Positions 18,593-37,699 of a stretch of 64,000 nucleotides of DNA are shown here, piece after piece. A model generated the notes under the pieces. That model made no database searches and had not been told where the DNA came from. It saw nothing but the letters and a program-made list of their open reading frames with translations. Location: the NCBI GenBank assembly GCA_036785325.1, contig JAXIVH010000019.1, forward strand, positions 4,376,483 through 4,440,482, read 5' to 3'. Numbering within the stretch: position 1 is the stretch's first letter; every line of letters begins with the position of its first letter. The position numbers were made by a program, and so were the translations under genes. The DNA is from Urophycis tenuis. Taxonomy: Eukaryota; Chordata; Actinopteri; Gadiformes; Phycidae.

Positions 18593-21500
18593 ATGAACCC
18601 CAGTGCTCCCAGTTACCCCATGGCCTCGTTGTACGTCGGGGACCTGCACCAAGATGTGACGGAGGCCATGCTGTACGAGAAATTCAGCCCGGCCGGGGCG
18701 ATCCTCTCGATCCGGGTGTGCAGGGACATGATCACACGGCGCTCCCTCGGATACGCCTATGTCAACTTCCAGCAGCCGGCCGACGGTAGGTTTCTAAGTC
18801 TTACACCAGTACAAAAAAGACGTTAAGTTAAGACTCATGTCGGCGTTTTTTTTTTTTAAATGGCAGCGAGTGGTGCCCCCCCGTGTTTCCTCCTCCACGT
18901 GACTGAGGCCGACATGTTGTCGGGGTTTTGCTAAAAGACACACGTCTGCCCTGCCCACTCCAGCGATGTTCTCCAGCCGCTGGGTCATTCCCATTCCCAT
19001 CGCATCACATACACCAGCCACTGGACATGTGTTGGTAGTCCGGAGGGGCTACACATCAGGCCCCCGCGATGACATGTGGCCGCTGATCACTTTGATTATT
19101 GAACGTGAGCTCATTATTTGGCAGGCTGTGCTTTGAGAAGTTGCACGGGGAGGCGAAACCCGTCGACCGCCCTCCTCCCCTAAAAAAAGCGTCTGCGTTT
19201 CAGTGATAACAACTCGAGACTCCAGTTTCCTCCGCCTTTTGTTCGTTTTGCCAACAATACGTGATGGTGCTGTTTCGTGTGCTGTTCAGAGTGGCTGTCT
19301 TCCTCAAGTATACTGTGGGCTTTATGGGCGTTTTTATAAGGCTATGCATATAACGATATGTTGCGATCTATTTATTGTGGAAGGACTATTTTATGATTAG
19401 TATTATCTAACTAACACATTACTACTGATTGACATGTACATGACAACCATTTCTAATGATGAATAAAACCAGTGAAATAAATAAAACCAGACCAATTGAT
19501 GAATGTATACACGTATATTCGATTTGGTTGAATTGACGATATCAAAGTCATTCTTATCTTGGTGCAGATTGAGTGTTAATCTGCCTAGTCAGCCCTGGAC
19601 TTGCAGTTTTAAGTTTAAACACGACCTCACTCTTGTCTCCCTTCAGCCGAGCGTGCGTTGGACACCATGAACTTCGACGTGATCAAGGGGAGGCCCGTGC
19701 GCATCATGTGGTCGCAGCGAGACCCCTCGTTGAGGAAGAGCGGCGTTGGCAACATCTTCATCAAGAACCTCGACAAGTCCATCGACAACAAGGCCCTGTA
19801 CGACACCTTTTCCGCATTCGGAAACATCCTGTCCTGCAAGGTAGGCAGCCGGGGCGAGCCCTCCCCTACCCCTGGCCTACCTCTCGTAGGCCCAGTGGTG
19901 GCGGGTCACCTGCCCTGTGTTTGTTTTGGTTTTTGGTGTTGCATTTTGAATGTCATATTAACGACGTACAAACCAAAAACATGAATCGTGTGACATGAGC
20001 ACAAGTTGATTTTTAACAGAATGTAAATGGTGCACCATTGGTAACCGAGGTGCAGTGCGTGTGTTTAAAAAGTTCCTACTGATGCAGACCGATGTCTTTT
20101 GAGTATTAACACACAGTTATACCTCTGCATCGACTACACACACACACACACACAGCCCACAGAAACTGCTGTAGCTTCCGTTCGCCCCTCAACACACAAG
20201 CCGCGCGTCAGGCCAACTGTGATTGGCCCACATCACCCTTTCCCTTTTGGGTTAATTTCCGCCGACAGTGGAAGCGAATGAGCATATTTTAGCTCGCTTC
20301 CTCCCACTGAAACGGCGCAGAGGTCGGCCCCGTGTTGTGGTTGATTTGCGGATGACTCATGGTGCATTCGCCAGACGCGTCTTCGCATTATAAACAAAGA
20401 TGCCACCGAATCTGTGGCCAATTCCGCTTGGCGGTCTGCGTGGCAGAGCCCCCCGACCCGTAACGGAGGGAGTGTGGGGGGGCGTGGAGAACCCGTGGAG
20501 GCAGAACCCGACCTCTGGCAGTAACGCCATCTCGGAGTTTCACTTCACAATGTTGGTGTTTGGTTTTTTGTTTATTTTCTTTATTGCATTTGGTTGTGCA
20601 TGAGCGTCCGGCTTACGTCTTGCATGGGTCTCTTCTCTTCAAGGTGGTTTGTGACGAGAATGGCTCTAAAGGCTACGGGTTTGTGCACTTTGAGACTCAG
20701 GAGGCAGCCGAACGAGCCATTGAGAAAATGAATGGCATGTTGCTCAATGACCGAAAAGTGTAAGTGTTCATGTGTCTCGTGTGTGTGTGTGTGTGAGAAC
20801 TCGTTTTTTTTTTTTTTTCCTAATCTGAATTGACATGACGCGACACCATTGAGCCAGCATAATATGCACTTTGTTCTCGTAAGCTTCTTTCACCCGGCTT
20901 CAAATGGGTGCGTTGTTTTTTTTTTTTTTTAAACTAGGTTATCCTTATTTTACCCTACAGACATAGTTTAGCTCTGTACTACAGACGGGACGCGTGGAAG
21001 ACTTGAGGTTCCTCAAGCCTTCCAGGTCCGAGACACAATCGGCTCCCCTCCATTGAATACTCGAAAAGCGATTTTTTTTATTTCTTTTTTTTCTTTTTCT
21101 TTTTTCTTCCAACGCTCATGTGCTGAAATGGCGCCGTGTTCCTCGCAGGTTCGTCGGCCGCTTCAAGTCACGCAAAGAGCGAGAGGCGGAGCTGGGCGCC
21201 CGCGCCAAGGAGTTCACCAACGTCTACATCAAGAACTTTGGCGAGGACATGGACGACGAGAAGCTCAGGGAGTTCTTCAGCAGATACGGTCAGTTTGCCC
21301 CCCCCCCCCCCCCCCACCCCAAACCCCCCAACAGAAGCACACTGTGGAGAGCCCCACAATGGGGCCTTTCACAGCAGGGCCCGTCTGAGAATGTTTACGG
21401 GTAAACACGGCCTATATAGAGGGCCCCCTAGATATAGTGGCCGCCGACACGCCTCCCATGCGAGAGCCGTGCATGAAACTGGGTCGCCGACAAATGTCGG

Positions 21501-24500
21501 TGGTGCGGCGACGTGAACAAGGCCCGCCCCCCCCCCCCCCCCCCAAAACACTGTGCTGCGTGTGGCAGTGCTCTACACCCTTCTCAAGTGTTGTGACAAA
21601 AACAAGTGACTGACAAGTGGTTTCCCTGTTGTCCAGGCAACGCCATGAGCATCCGCGTCATGACGGACATCAGCGGCAAGTCGCGGGGCTTCGGGTTCGT
21701 CAGCTTCGAACACCATGAGGACGCCCAGAAGGTGAGAGGAGGGCGGAGCCTCAATCAAGGCCGCCGGGCACCCCACCCCCATGGCCTAAAGGTCATGTGG
21801 GGCCCCCTTAACGAGCCTTTCCCTGGGCGGTGCCTGTAGAACATCAATCTTTTGGATTTGTCTTTAATATCTCAATACATCTTAATTGCGTTGTGCCGAG
21901 GGTATTTGCATTTTTTTTTTTTTTTCTCTCAAGCGAGTATCTCTCCACTTTGACTGTGAATCCCCGGTAACCAAAGTCTCTCTCGTTTCCCCCCCCCCCC
22001 CCCCCCCCCCGGTCAGGCAGTGGACGAGATGAACGGCAAGGAGCTGAACGGCAAGCTGATCTACGTGGGCCGCGCTCAGAAGAAGGTGGAGAGGCAGACG
22101 GAGCTCAAACGCAAATTTGAGCAAATGAAGCAGGACCGCATGACGCGCTACCAGGTGGGCTCTGCGGCTGTCGGGTTGTTGCTGTTGTTGTCTTTCGTCG
22201 ACGCGTTCACGGGGTGCCCTCCGGCGAGGACATGAATTTTTAAATACAACGCCTTGTTTTTGCGTGTCTTGAGTGTCGTTGGCGCGGGCCCATCAATTAT
22301 AGGCCCACAGTGTCCCGTCACCGGAGTGGAAACTTGAATGCAACAATCGGTGCCAGAATACAACTCTTACCAGTTTCTGAGACTTGGGTTGGGCAGCGTG
22401 GCGAAATGCAGGCGAGCGAGGCTTTCCATGCGGAACTTGTCTCTGCCTGTCAGCGATGTCACAAGTGCGGCTCACATACACGTTTGGCAACGAGCAAAGT
22501 TTTGTTTTCCAGCCATGTGAATCTGAATGAGAAACTGAAACTGAAGGGACACCTAGTTGTACAGGCAGCTCGTAGTGTTGCCAGTGTGTGGTTGAGATGA
22601 CCAGGAGCAAAGTATCTTCAGATGGAGTTGAGGTCTGTACCTGTACCTTTTTTGTGTGTGTTTTCTGATGTGACAGACAGTTGGACGTCACATGGGGTTC
22701 GTAAAAAGGTGAATGTTTGTGTTGTGGATGAGATGATCTTATTGAATTATTGAAGCTAAACGGTACCGGTCACCATGTCTGAACAGAAGGCTGAGTTAGT
22801 CAAGACTAAAAGCACTTAAGAGATTGATATGACTTGCGTGTTTTGAGGGCGGTTGCAATTGTAACGATGTATTGATTCTTGATTAGTCATTCTAATCTCA
22901 AAATGACGGTGAAGGCGGTCGCCATGTTGTTTCGTGATCCTTTCTGTTTAGAACACCGCTGACCCCTCCCGGTGGAGTCCGCAGCCTTGTCAAATTCGGT
23001 GCTCCCTCCTTCGTGGGTCCCACCGGCCCAAAGGGCTGCGACAGTGACTGTAGTTCATGGGCCCCGGGGCCCCTCACCGTGGGCCCCGGGGACAAAATTG
23101 TACTACGCACAATGAAGTTAATGGTTTCGGCGAATGCTTGCCGATTATCCAGCCGAGACGTGAAATGGCTCCCAGAGAGTTATTGGGTTCCCAGGACTCC
23201 AAATAAAACGCGTGATTGACATCCGATGAAAAACGGGGGCCGGCGAGTGCTCCCATAGAGGTCACATCGTTGAGGATCAGTTTATGTTGCCGCCTAAGTG
23301 ACGATGAACGTGAACCGTGGGAATTCTGCTCATTTTAATTCAGAATCCACCGCCGCTGTTCCGGTGTGTGCCTCATGCCTCCCAAGGGGTTTTGCCTTTT
23401 CGCTTTGCATAGTGTCACATTCACGGTGCGTTTACTCATCGTTTGTCCGTCGTGTTCCCTCCCTCCCTCCCTCCCTCGGTCCTCCCCCTTTGCCTCCCTC
23501 CCTCCTCTCCCCCACAGGGCGTCAACCTGTATGTCAAGAACCTGGACGACGGGCTGGACGACGAGCGCCTCCGCAAGGAGTTCTCGCCGTTCGGCACCAT
23601 CACCAGCGCCAAGGTGATGACGGAGGGCGGCCGCAGCAAGGGCTTCGGCTTCGTGTGCTTCTCCTCGCCGGAGGAGGCCACCAAGGCCGTGACGGAGATG
23701 AACGGCCGCATCGTGGCCACCAAGCCGCTGTACGTGGCGCTGGCGCAGCGCAAGGAGGAGCGCCAGGCGCACCTCACCAACCAGTACATGCAGCGCATGG
23801 CCAGCGTGCGCGCCGTGCCCAACCCCGTCATCAACCCCTACCAGCCGGCGCCGCCCTCGGGCTACTTCATGGCCACCATCCCGCAGGCGCAGAACCGGCC
23901 CGCCTACTACCCGGCCGCCGGCCAGATGGCCCAGCTGCGGCCCAGCCCCCGCTGGGCCACGCAAGGGGTGCGCCCACAGCGTGAGTGACCGCCGCCGCCC
24001 CCTTCGTCGCTCTCGGTCCTGACGTGATGTTTGACGCTGAGTGGCTGACTTGGCGGAATGGCGTCTGTGTTTTGGACGCGGGGGGTCTTAATTGCTCTCT
24101 GTGTGTGTGTGTGTCTGTGTGTAGACTTCCAGAACATACCGGGGGTCATGCGTCCGTCTGCCCCGAGGCCCCAGGGCTTCAGCACCATGCGGCCCAACTC
24201 CCAGATGACCCGCATGATGTCTACTCAGCGTGTCGGTCAGTCGCCCCCCCCGCCCCCCTCACCTTCCTGTTGTCTTGAGGGCCACTGAGCTCCTAGAGGT
24301 CCAGGAGGAATGTTGAACAGAGCGTTCATCCACTGGATCCAAGAATGGATCTTTAGGAATGTGTTTTTTGTTCTTTTCCGTGGGGACGCTCCTGTCGTCT
24401 TCTCTGGTTGGGTTTAGTAACCCTCGGTTCACGAGGAGGATGAATAGGCTTCCCTTTTTATAATTTGTCGTGAGATAATGACCCGTTAAAAGATGCGGGC

Positions 24501-26267
24501 ATTGGTAGTGGAATGCTGACCCCTCCCGGTGGAGTCCGCAGCCTTGTCAAATTCGGTGCTCCCCCCTCCGTGGGTCCCACCGGCCCAAAGGGCTGCGACA
24601 GTGACTGTAGTTCATGGGCCCCGGGGCCCCTCACCGTGGGCCCCGGGGACAAAATTGTCCTACGCACAACGAAGTTAATGGCTGATGCATTTCCTGTTTC
24701 GGTGAACCCTTGCTTCGTATCTAAAGACGACCCGGGTTGTACGTTAAAAATGCCGTTTAACCTTTTGTCCTCATCCAGAGAATGTTTAGGGTTTTTTTTT
24801 TCTTTTTCTTCCGCCACCTGAACAAGGCGGTGTAGGTTTGTCGACGTTGTCCTCTTTAACACCGTCTCCTGTCCCCCTGCAGCTCAGGCCATGGGGCCCC
24901 GGCCCAGCAACGCCGCCCCCGTCGCCGCCTCCCAGCTGCGCGGAGTCCCCCAGTACAAGTACACCCCGGGGGTCCGCAACTCCCACCAGCACATGGCCCC
25001 CCAGCCCCAGGTCCCCATGCAGCAGGTACCTCCAAGGCCTCCACCCTGGCGTCACGGCTCTATCGAGACGCTTCAGTGGCTTTAGGCTCCCAGTCGGAAG
25101 GTTCTGGGTTCCAGCCCATAAGAATTCCCCAAGTCGCTGTGCTTGATTGTGTTTGCTCATGGGTAGATGGTAATGCCTGCCATCATCTGGATTACTCAGT
25201 TTTACAAAAAAAAAAAGAGGGGTCCCACATAACCAACAGGGCACTGGGATGAAGATGTCCCGGTTGATGGGATGGGAGGGATGTTGAGTTGACTTCATGC
25301 TGTACATGTGTGCTCCAGAGGGGTGTGTTCTTGAGAGCGTGTCTTGGTGTGTGTGTGTGTGTGGCGTCTCACCGGGTGGTCTGGTGTGTGTCCCTGTGCA
25401 GCCTGCTGTGCACGTGCAGGGCCAGGAGCCTCTGACAGCCTCCATGCTGGCCGCCGCGCCGCCCCAGGAGCAGAAGCAGATGCTGGGTAAGAGCTCCCTC
25501 CGCCTTCGTTGCTGCCGTACAGCCTGGTAACCCCCCCTCCATGTATTACGATGCCAGACGCCTTCCCTTACCGACACTTAAGATCTCTCTCTCTCTCCTC
25601 TCTCTGTCTCTGTCTCTTACTCTGTATGTCTGTCTCGCTCTCTCTCTGTCTCCCTTTCTGCACTCAGGTGAGCGCCTGTTCCCGCTCATCCAGGCGATGC
25701 ATCCCAGCCTGGCGGGGAAGATCACCGGCATGCTGCTGGAGATCGACAACTCTGAGCTGCTCCACATGCTGGAGTCCCCCGAGTCCCTGCGCTCAAAGGT
25801 CAGCCCCGCCCTCCCCGCCCCGCCCCCCGCCCCCCCTGTCCGCGTCAACCACTCGTCGGCCTCCATTTTAGACCGGGCTACCTCCATTTCAAACCGTTGG
25901 TCTTCATTTGAGACCGGGCACCGCCATGGCAACCACACACTCGCTTCCACGGCAACCACTTACTCGCCTCCCGTTATGACCCTGGCAACCCTTCCCCATT
26001 TGAACCCCACTCACGTCTCCATTTCAGCCATTCAGTTTTCAGCCGCTCGGCAACAAACTGAGCTGGAGTGGTTTGACTGTAGGTATGAGCGGGGTTGAAA
26101 TCGGCTGGAGACAAAACGTGAAACGCACATTGTGTTAGTGGTGGGTTGTCATTGAGCCGTGCTGTGTCTCCCCCCAGGTGGATGAGGCCGTGGCTGTGCT
26201 GCAGGCCCACCAGGCCAAGGAGGCCGCCCAGAAGACTGTGACCAACACCGCTGTCCCAGCTGTCTGA
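18593..26267 (+). CDS. pabpc1: Polyadenylate-binding protein, cytoplasmic 1
   Basis: It binds mRNA poly(A) tails and links them to eIF4G, deadenylases and release factor. Coding exons are 18593-18785, 19647-19840, 20644-20759, 21149-21288, 21637-21731, 22017-22154, 23518-23980, 24125-24235, 24883-25025, 25402-25486, 25668-25798 and 26178-26267. They sum to 1899 bases, or 632 residues and a stop, close to the usual 636. The start reads [18 protein letters not shown]. Four RRMs follow, at roughly residues 11-89, 99-175, 191-268 and 294-370, with RNP motifs such as [27 protein letters not shown] and [10 protein letters not shown] Pro/Gln/Ala-rich linker leads to a C-terminal MLLE domain containing [12 protein letters not shown]. 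All phases agree and no frame damage is seen. The teleost a/b copy cannot be assigned. Sequence favours PABPC1 over PABPC4 or PABPC1L. Confidence 0.97.
18786..21148 (+). other. pabpc1 introns 1-3
   Basis: The gene-less stretches 18786-19646, 19841-20643 and 20760-21148 are introns bounded by GT-AG. They hold T-runs (18846-18858, 20805-20818, 20916-20930) and a short CA run near 20136-20153, but no recognised mobile element. Confidence 0.8.
22155..23517 (+). other. pabpc1 intron 6
   Basis: A 1.36-kb intron between the exons ending ...RYQ and starting GVNLYVKNL. It contains copy 1 of the ~165-base repeat (22953-23117); otherwise no coding or recognised repeat. It ends in a long CCCT-type pyrimidine tract (23456-23513). 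Confidence 0.8.
22953..23117 (+). repeat. Local ~165-bp repeat, copy 1
   Basis: The sequence runs from GCTGACCCCTCCCGGTGGAG to about AATGAAGTTAATGG. Its core contains complementary GGGCCCCGGGGCCCC-type runs that could fold. It is almost identical to copies at 24513-24680 and 26358-26500, all within pabpc1. No family name recognised. Confidence 0.9.
24236..24882 (+). other. pabpc1 intron 8
   Basis: A GT-AG intron of about 650 bases holding copy 2 of the local repeat (24513-24680); no other recognised feature. Confidence 0.8.
24513..24680 (+). repeat. Local ~165-bp repeat, copy 2
   Basis: Matches copy 1 over its whole length with only a few substitutions (for example CCCCCCTCC for CTCCTTC near the middle). 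It sits in pabpc1 intron 8, same orientation. Confidence 0.9.
25799..26177 (+). other. pabpc1 intron before the last coding exon
   Basis: A 379-base GT-AG intron. Near its start it holds short imperfect tandem units (25855-25980) built on TCCATTTNAGACCGG-like and CCATGGCAACCAC-like motifs; no coding signal. Confidence 0.7.
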
Positions 26268-26306
26268 AACACCCGCCGCCCCCCCCCCCCCCCCCCACAC
26301 CACAAG

Positions 26307-26933
26307 GTACTTGGTATGACCCATATCCACCGTAACCCTCCCTGGTAGAATTGTCTCAAGTCTCCGCAGCTTTGTCAAATTCGGTGCTCCCTCCTTCGTG
26401 GGTCCCACCGGCCCAAAGGGCTGCGACAGTGACTGTAGTTCATGGGCCCCGGGACCCCTCACCGTGGGCCCCGGGGACAAAATTGTCCTACGCACAATGT
26501 CGTTTTTGTTTTAAAACGCAAATCAGTGTGGCGTCTCTGTCCTCCGAAGCTTTGCTTCTCTCTCGCCGCAGTGGAGCAGGGATGCTGCGACACACAAAGG
26601 GAAGCCACTGTAGTTCACCATTGCAGACGTGCTCAGCCTATTTGCATATGCGGCCCCCCTGTATTCAGTGCTTCACATCCCTGAGGCCAATATCGTGCAC
26701 TGGGGACTCGCGGATTTCTCCTAATTGCCTTTCTAGACTTTGAAAAAGCCATTAAGATTTGTATTTGATAAGTATTGTTGATTTTGTTTTTAAATATTTA
26801 ATTTTTTTTCCCCCGAGCCTTGCAGGAAAGGCGAATCGGATAAATTGCACGGTTCTTTATTCCCTCTGCCACATGTTAACATTTTGGGTTCCACGCTAAC
26901 GAGCGGTGATGTCACTGTGCTTGTGGTCTGCAG
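26307..26933 (+). other. Intron in the pabpc1 3' UTR
   Basis: The donor CACAAG/GTACTT starts at 26307, 39 bases after the stop codon. The acceptor TGTGGTCTGCAG ends at 26933. Downstream sequence resembles the conserved PABPC1 3' UTR (see next entry), which supports splicing here. Repeat copy 3 (26358-26500) lies inside. Confidence 0.7.
26358..26500 (+). repeat. Local repeat, copy 3 (shorter)
   Basis: Matches copies 1 and 2 from GTCCGCAGC onward but lacks their first bases; here the beginning reads GTCTCCGCAGCTTTGTC. It sits in the 3' UTR intron of pabpc1 in the same orientation. Confidence 0.9.
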
Positions 26934-27375
26934 GAGCGAGGGGGACGCTGAGAGCTGTACAGCTTCACCGAGGAGGAGGAGAGGAGGAGAGGAGGAGCGG
27001 AGGAGGAGGAGAAAAAAAATAAACATTGAAAAAGCGAAAATGCAGAAAACAAAGCAAAACGAAGCTAAATGACAAAAAAGAAGGAAGGAAAGGAACTACC
27101 CAGCCGGGCCTAGTGATGCTACCGCTAGTTCCTGTTCGCACATCCAAAACAAAAACACACAAAAAAAGAGAAAATTTTGAAAATTAAAAAATGTTCGTTT
27201 TTGGGGGTTTTAAGAGAAAATTCCACAGGGAATTGGTGATGAAAAGCATTCCTTTATTGTTCGGAAGTTTTATCCCTTTTATTGTTTTTGACTGAATTGC
27301 AGGCAGTACCTAGCGTTGTGACTTTACCCTTGACATTTGCTTGCTTGAATAAAAGTTATAAATTAAATGATGCGC
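26934..27375 (+). other. Terminal 3' UTR exon of pabpc1
   Basis: Non-coding. Short blocks resemble the mammalian PABPC1 3' UTR as I know it: AGCTTCACCGA (26959-26971), AAACATTGAAAAA (27020-27032), GGAAAGGAAC (27087-27096) and AAAGCATTCCTTT (27242-27254). The poly(A) signal AATAAA is at 27348-27353. The A-rich body could itself bind PABP. The 3' end is placed about 20 bases past the signal by rule. Confidence 0.75.
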
Positions 27376-28360
27376 CTTGTTATTTGCACAAAATGGCAAC
27401 GTTCTGATGGTGTATGAAATGATGGCATCTGTTACACTGCGGTTCAGTTGGAGTCAGTTAAGGGTTATAATGTTCTCAAATCGAAGGTGTAGGGCATGTC
27501 AGTCCTTTGATTTAAACCTTTGCTTCATATTCTATAGCAGCCATTTACCCCATTCAAAAATGTGAGTCCTCAAGAATCAAACTCATCCATCCACCAGGAT
27601 TTGACACAGGGCTAAGCGCAGACCTTCCCTGTGACGTCTTTACGATGTGATTGTTTAATTGCTTTGTATGGACTCTGGTACCTTATCAACCTTGAAAATG
27701 AGCTTCAGATTCAGTCAGTCGGGGCTGTAGCCTCACACACAAGAGCCGTACGACGCCACTGACCGGGTGGGAAAATCGTCGACATGTGAAGATAATCTCC
27801 TGTCGTTATAACTGCAGCTAAAAGTACAACCACTAGAGGCTGCTAATGGGGTCCCTTGCATTGTGCACGTTGCCAAGTTATTCTCGAGTTGGTCCTTCAA
27901 TCCAATTCTTGAGAAGCCAGTTGTACTTTCAGTGTGTGTAGTACAGTACGTGTAGCTACTGATAATGTTCGTTATCAGAAACCCAACCCCGAGTCAAACT
28001 CCAACCGCTGCTCCTATTTCCATCAACCAATCTTAACTAGTTTGTACCAAGACAAAGCAGACCTTGACACTCATAAAACAACCTTGCGACTCATAAAACA
28101 AGAAACGACACATCTGTATTTTTTTTTTTTTTTAGTTGTTTTTAATGGTGCTTTTGGTCTCGTCTAGCACACATATTTTCAGGCCGCTGCCACCGTCGAC
28201 TGACGCCGCGGTTCCGAGCCAGATGGAAGCGCCCGGAACCGCTGTGCGTCGTCGGGGACGAACCCGTGCCGGCTCTCCGGTGGCAAGCCGAGGACCTCTC
28301 AGACAACTGTAGGGGGTGGGGTGGGGTGGGGAGGGGTGGGGTTGGGAGGCGGTTGAGGGT
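27376..28360. other. Intergenic spacer and afp4 3' flank
   Basis: No gene seen. The minus-strand afp4 3' UTR must begin at 28360 and run leftward. A minus-strand poly(A) signal was not clearly identified. A GC-rich block lies at 28180-28300 and a G-rich block at 28310-28352. Confidence 0.5.
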
Positions 28361-29729
<1,369 letters not shown>

Positions 29730-29754
29730 GATGACTGCGAGCTGGACGGATTAC

Positions 29755-30395
29755 CTGGAGACAAAAGAACACTTCGATCGTTAGACCTTTGATTGCATCG
29801 TCTTGAGCAATCGAGACGCATGAAAATTAATCAGCTTTTCAACGGGTACATCGGATTTTTCCCTTGTTATCGTTACATAACCATGTAGCTAATTTCAAAG
29901 TAAAAGTCCCACGGACTGTTATAAGACTGAATAGGCCTATTTCTTTAATTTGTTTGATAAAAATATATTTTTTTACTTTAATACTTTAAAAACAACAAAT
30001 TAGCCTACTCCTAATCATCCTTAATGGTAATAAAGACATAAGATAGAACATGTTATGGTCGAGTTTTCCGAAGCGCAGCAATTCAAACTAATTAGTTTTA
30101 ACTTTAATTCGTCTTAGTTTTATATCAAAAACAAAATCTCACAGAGCGGACCTCTGATTTTTCGACGCTTCAGATCAATTTACAGTCAAATAAATTGGTA
30201 ACTTATTGGCATACATTCATGAGATAATCTTCAAGAAGAACATGTGTTCAACTGTGATCAAGATATTTACTACTTCAGTTCCAATGTATTTTCCATAGCT
30301 ATAATAACTCCAGGACTATTTATTGATAGGCAAACTCCAAAGCGTTCGACACAATGAAACAGTGGTCAACTCAGCAATCAAAGGAAGACACTTAC
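29755..30395 (-). other. afp4 5' UTR intron
   Basis: On the minus strand a donor CTTCAG/GTAAGT lies at 30396/30395 and an acceptor TTTGTCTCCAG ends at 29755. The 25 bases 29730-29754 then lead to the ATG. The intron is AT-rich and otherwise empty. Confidence 0.7.
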
Positions 30396-30540
30396 CTGAA
30401 GCGCTGGATAACTTGGACCTGATGGTACTTTCCTTGGAGAATCTCCTGTCTCTTATAGTGCAGCACGCTCAACGCAATCTGCCCCCAGCTGCACGCCCAT
30501 TGGTGGAGACGGGCCTGATGACGCCACCTAATTGGTGGAC
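30396..30540 (-). promoter_or_regulatory. afp4 core promoter and non-coding exon 1
   Basis: On the minus strand TATAAGA (30457-30451) lies about 30 bases before a likely start near 30425. The exon then ends at the donor 30396. CCAAT boxes lie upstream at 30503-30499 and about 30536-30532. A TATA plus paired CCAAT layout suits a strongly tissue-regulated secretory gene; start position is inferred. Confidence 0.7.
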
Positions 30541-31022
30541 AACGTTGGCTGAAGTGACATAGCGTTTCTGACCCTTGTTGTTCACTGTGCCAACGGGCTA
30601 ATCTTAATCAAAGTCCAATAGTTCTTGTCCTGCGTAAGAACGGGAACGTCTCACATTCCCGGGGGGTGTTTTATCGTCCTAATGTTGATCAAACGCGTAT
30701 CATATGGCCCACGCTTCGCTAAGATGGCTGATTTTGTTCAATGATAGACGGGTGACAGGAGGATGAGAGAATGATGTTGGTGCCGGGCCAAGACAAACAA
30801 GATAAGGGAAGGTATAATGTTTACATTGGTGCACTTTTCAGTGGACACCACGGAGTCCGTGAAACCTTGGGGGAGAGTGTTGTTCTGTTTTTTTTATTAC
30901 ATTTGTTTTGAGACGATTGCCGTTGATCTGAACACAGTGTCTCCCGATAAAATAAAGGTCGGGGCTTCAGTTAGTTAGTTTGAGAACATGACAGTATATA
31001 CACACACACACACACACACACA

Positions 31023-31119
<97 letters not shown>

Positions 31120-31868
31120 GCACGCACGCACGCACGCATGCACACACGCACACACGCACACCTACGTGTCTGGTGTGTATGCTAAATGCCTATATCCTAG
31201 TTTATACATAAATTAAAACTGTGTGTGGTGTTAATGTAATATAAGACATAATGTAAGACTTATTATATAAGACTCAAATTGGTCAGCCACGGTGAATTTA
31301 ATATGTTAGGCGTAGCCTATACACAACATGTAATGACATATAAAACACTTATCATTTCGATGATTAATTCAATCTCAATAATTGAGCAGATTGGTCGTAA
31401 AAGTCACGTAAGAGGAGCCAGGGTAAAAGGTAAGGACATGATCAGGTACACGAGACACGTGTAAAAGAGATAAGGACTTCAGTTTCTGCTGAACCAATGC
31501 TTGGTGCTTTTATTTTGACGACTAATGGAATTCACAAAATCAAATGCGGATCAAGCGGTGGAGGGGGTTGGATCTGGGGGAAAAATCATTAAACAAGCTC
31601 AGCAGTCACATACTCGGAACAGCAGAAAAAACGGAGTTGTTTTTGTGGAGTCAACGTGTTTGTCCGGCCAGTGTTTGTACAGAGAAAACATACCGGTCAT
31701 TAATAAATGTTCCCTATAATCCAAATAGGCTGTGTTATCCAGTCCTTGTGGTTGAAAATTGTTTCACCTAAAATATAGAGTGGATGTCATATTTGAGTTG
31801 ATAGTGTGAGCAAACACTTTATCGAATCCATCAAGGAATTAATCCAGCGATCAATGTTCACATCACTG

Positions 31869-31961
<93 letters not shown>

Positions 31962-31962
31962 G

Positions 31963-32032
<70 letters not shown>

Positions 32033-32396
32033 AAGATATACTGGCCTACTTGTAATGCACAGCCTGTGGGAACGAATTCACCAGACCAATAATACGGACC
32101 AGACAGATGTAGTACTTTTGCGCCCTCTATGTTCGGGCAACGGGGGAGGCGCAGCGAAAAAAGGCTCGTATTTCTGCGACCGCTATTTCTCCGCCTATCG
32201 ATGACTGACAATCCAGCAGCCTAATCCAAGGGGTGGATTTGTATGGGCATCGTGTCTGCTGCTGCTCCATCGATATCCTGTCGTGTCAAACGACAAGCCT
32301 GCTTTTGGTGGTCCAACATCCCCCAAAACCTTGTTGTTTTAAATAGATCGATTTCTCAGCACAGATCTTGACATCGCAGACGTTTCGTCGGGGACA
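30541..32396. other. Intergenic region between afp4 and lix1l, with two CA microsatellites
   Basis: Divergent upstream region of two genes. (CA)n tracts lie at 30999-31150 (ending in repeated CACG) and 31869-32031 (interrupted by GCGCGCG). The last 300 bases are CpG-richer and should contain the lix1l promoter and leader; no clear TATA box was seen. No other gene. Confidence 0.65.

Positions 32397-37699
<5,303 letters not shown>

Noticed and set aside
22898..23265. Minus-strand frames encoding [20 protein letters not shown], seen three times
   Set aside because: Translation of the local ~165-bp repeat; the copies lie in introns and show no sign of coding constraint.
23335..23964. 209-codon minus-strand frame opposite the large pabpc1 exon
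   Set aside because: Antisense shadow of a GC-rich coding exon; composition follows the sense codons and no family is recognised.
18593..26267. Calling this gene pabpc1l or pabpc4
   Set aside because: The N-terminus, linker and MLLE region follow PABPC1 closely, and the neighbouring 14-3-3 gene fits the PABPC1 locus as well.
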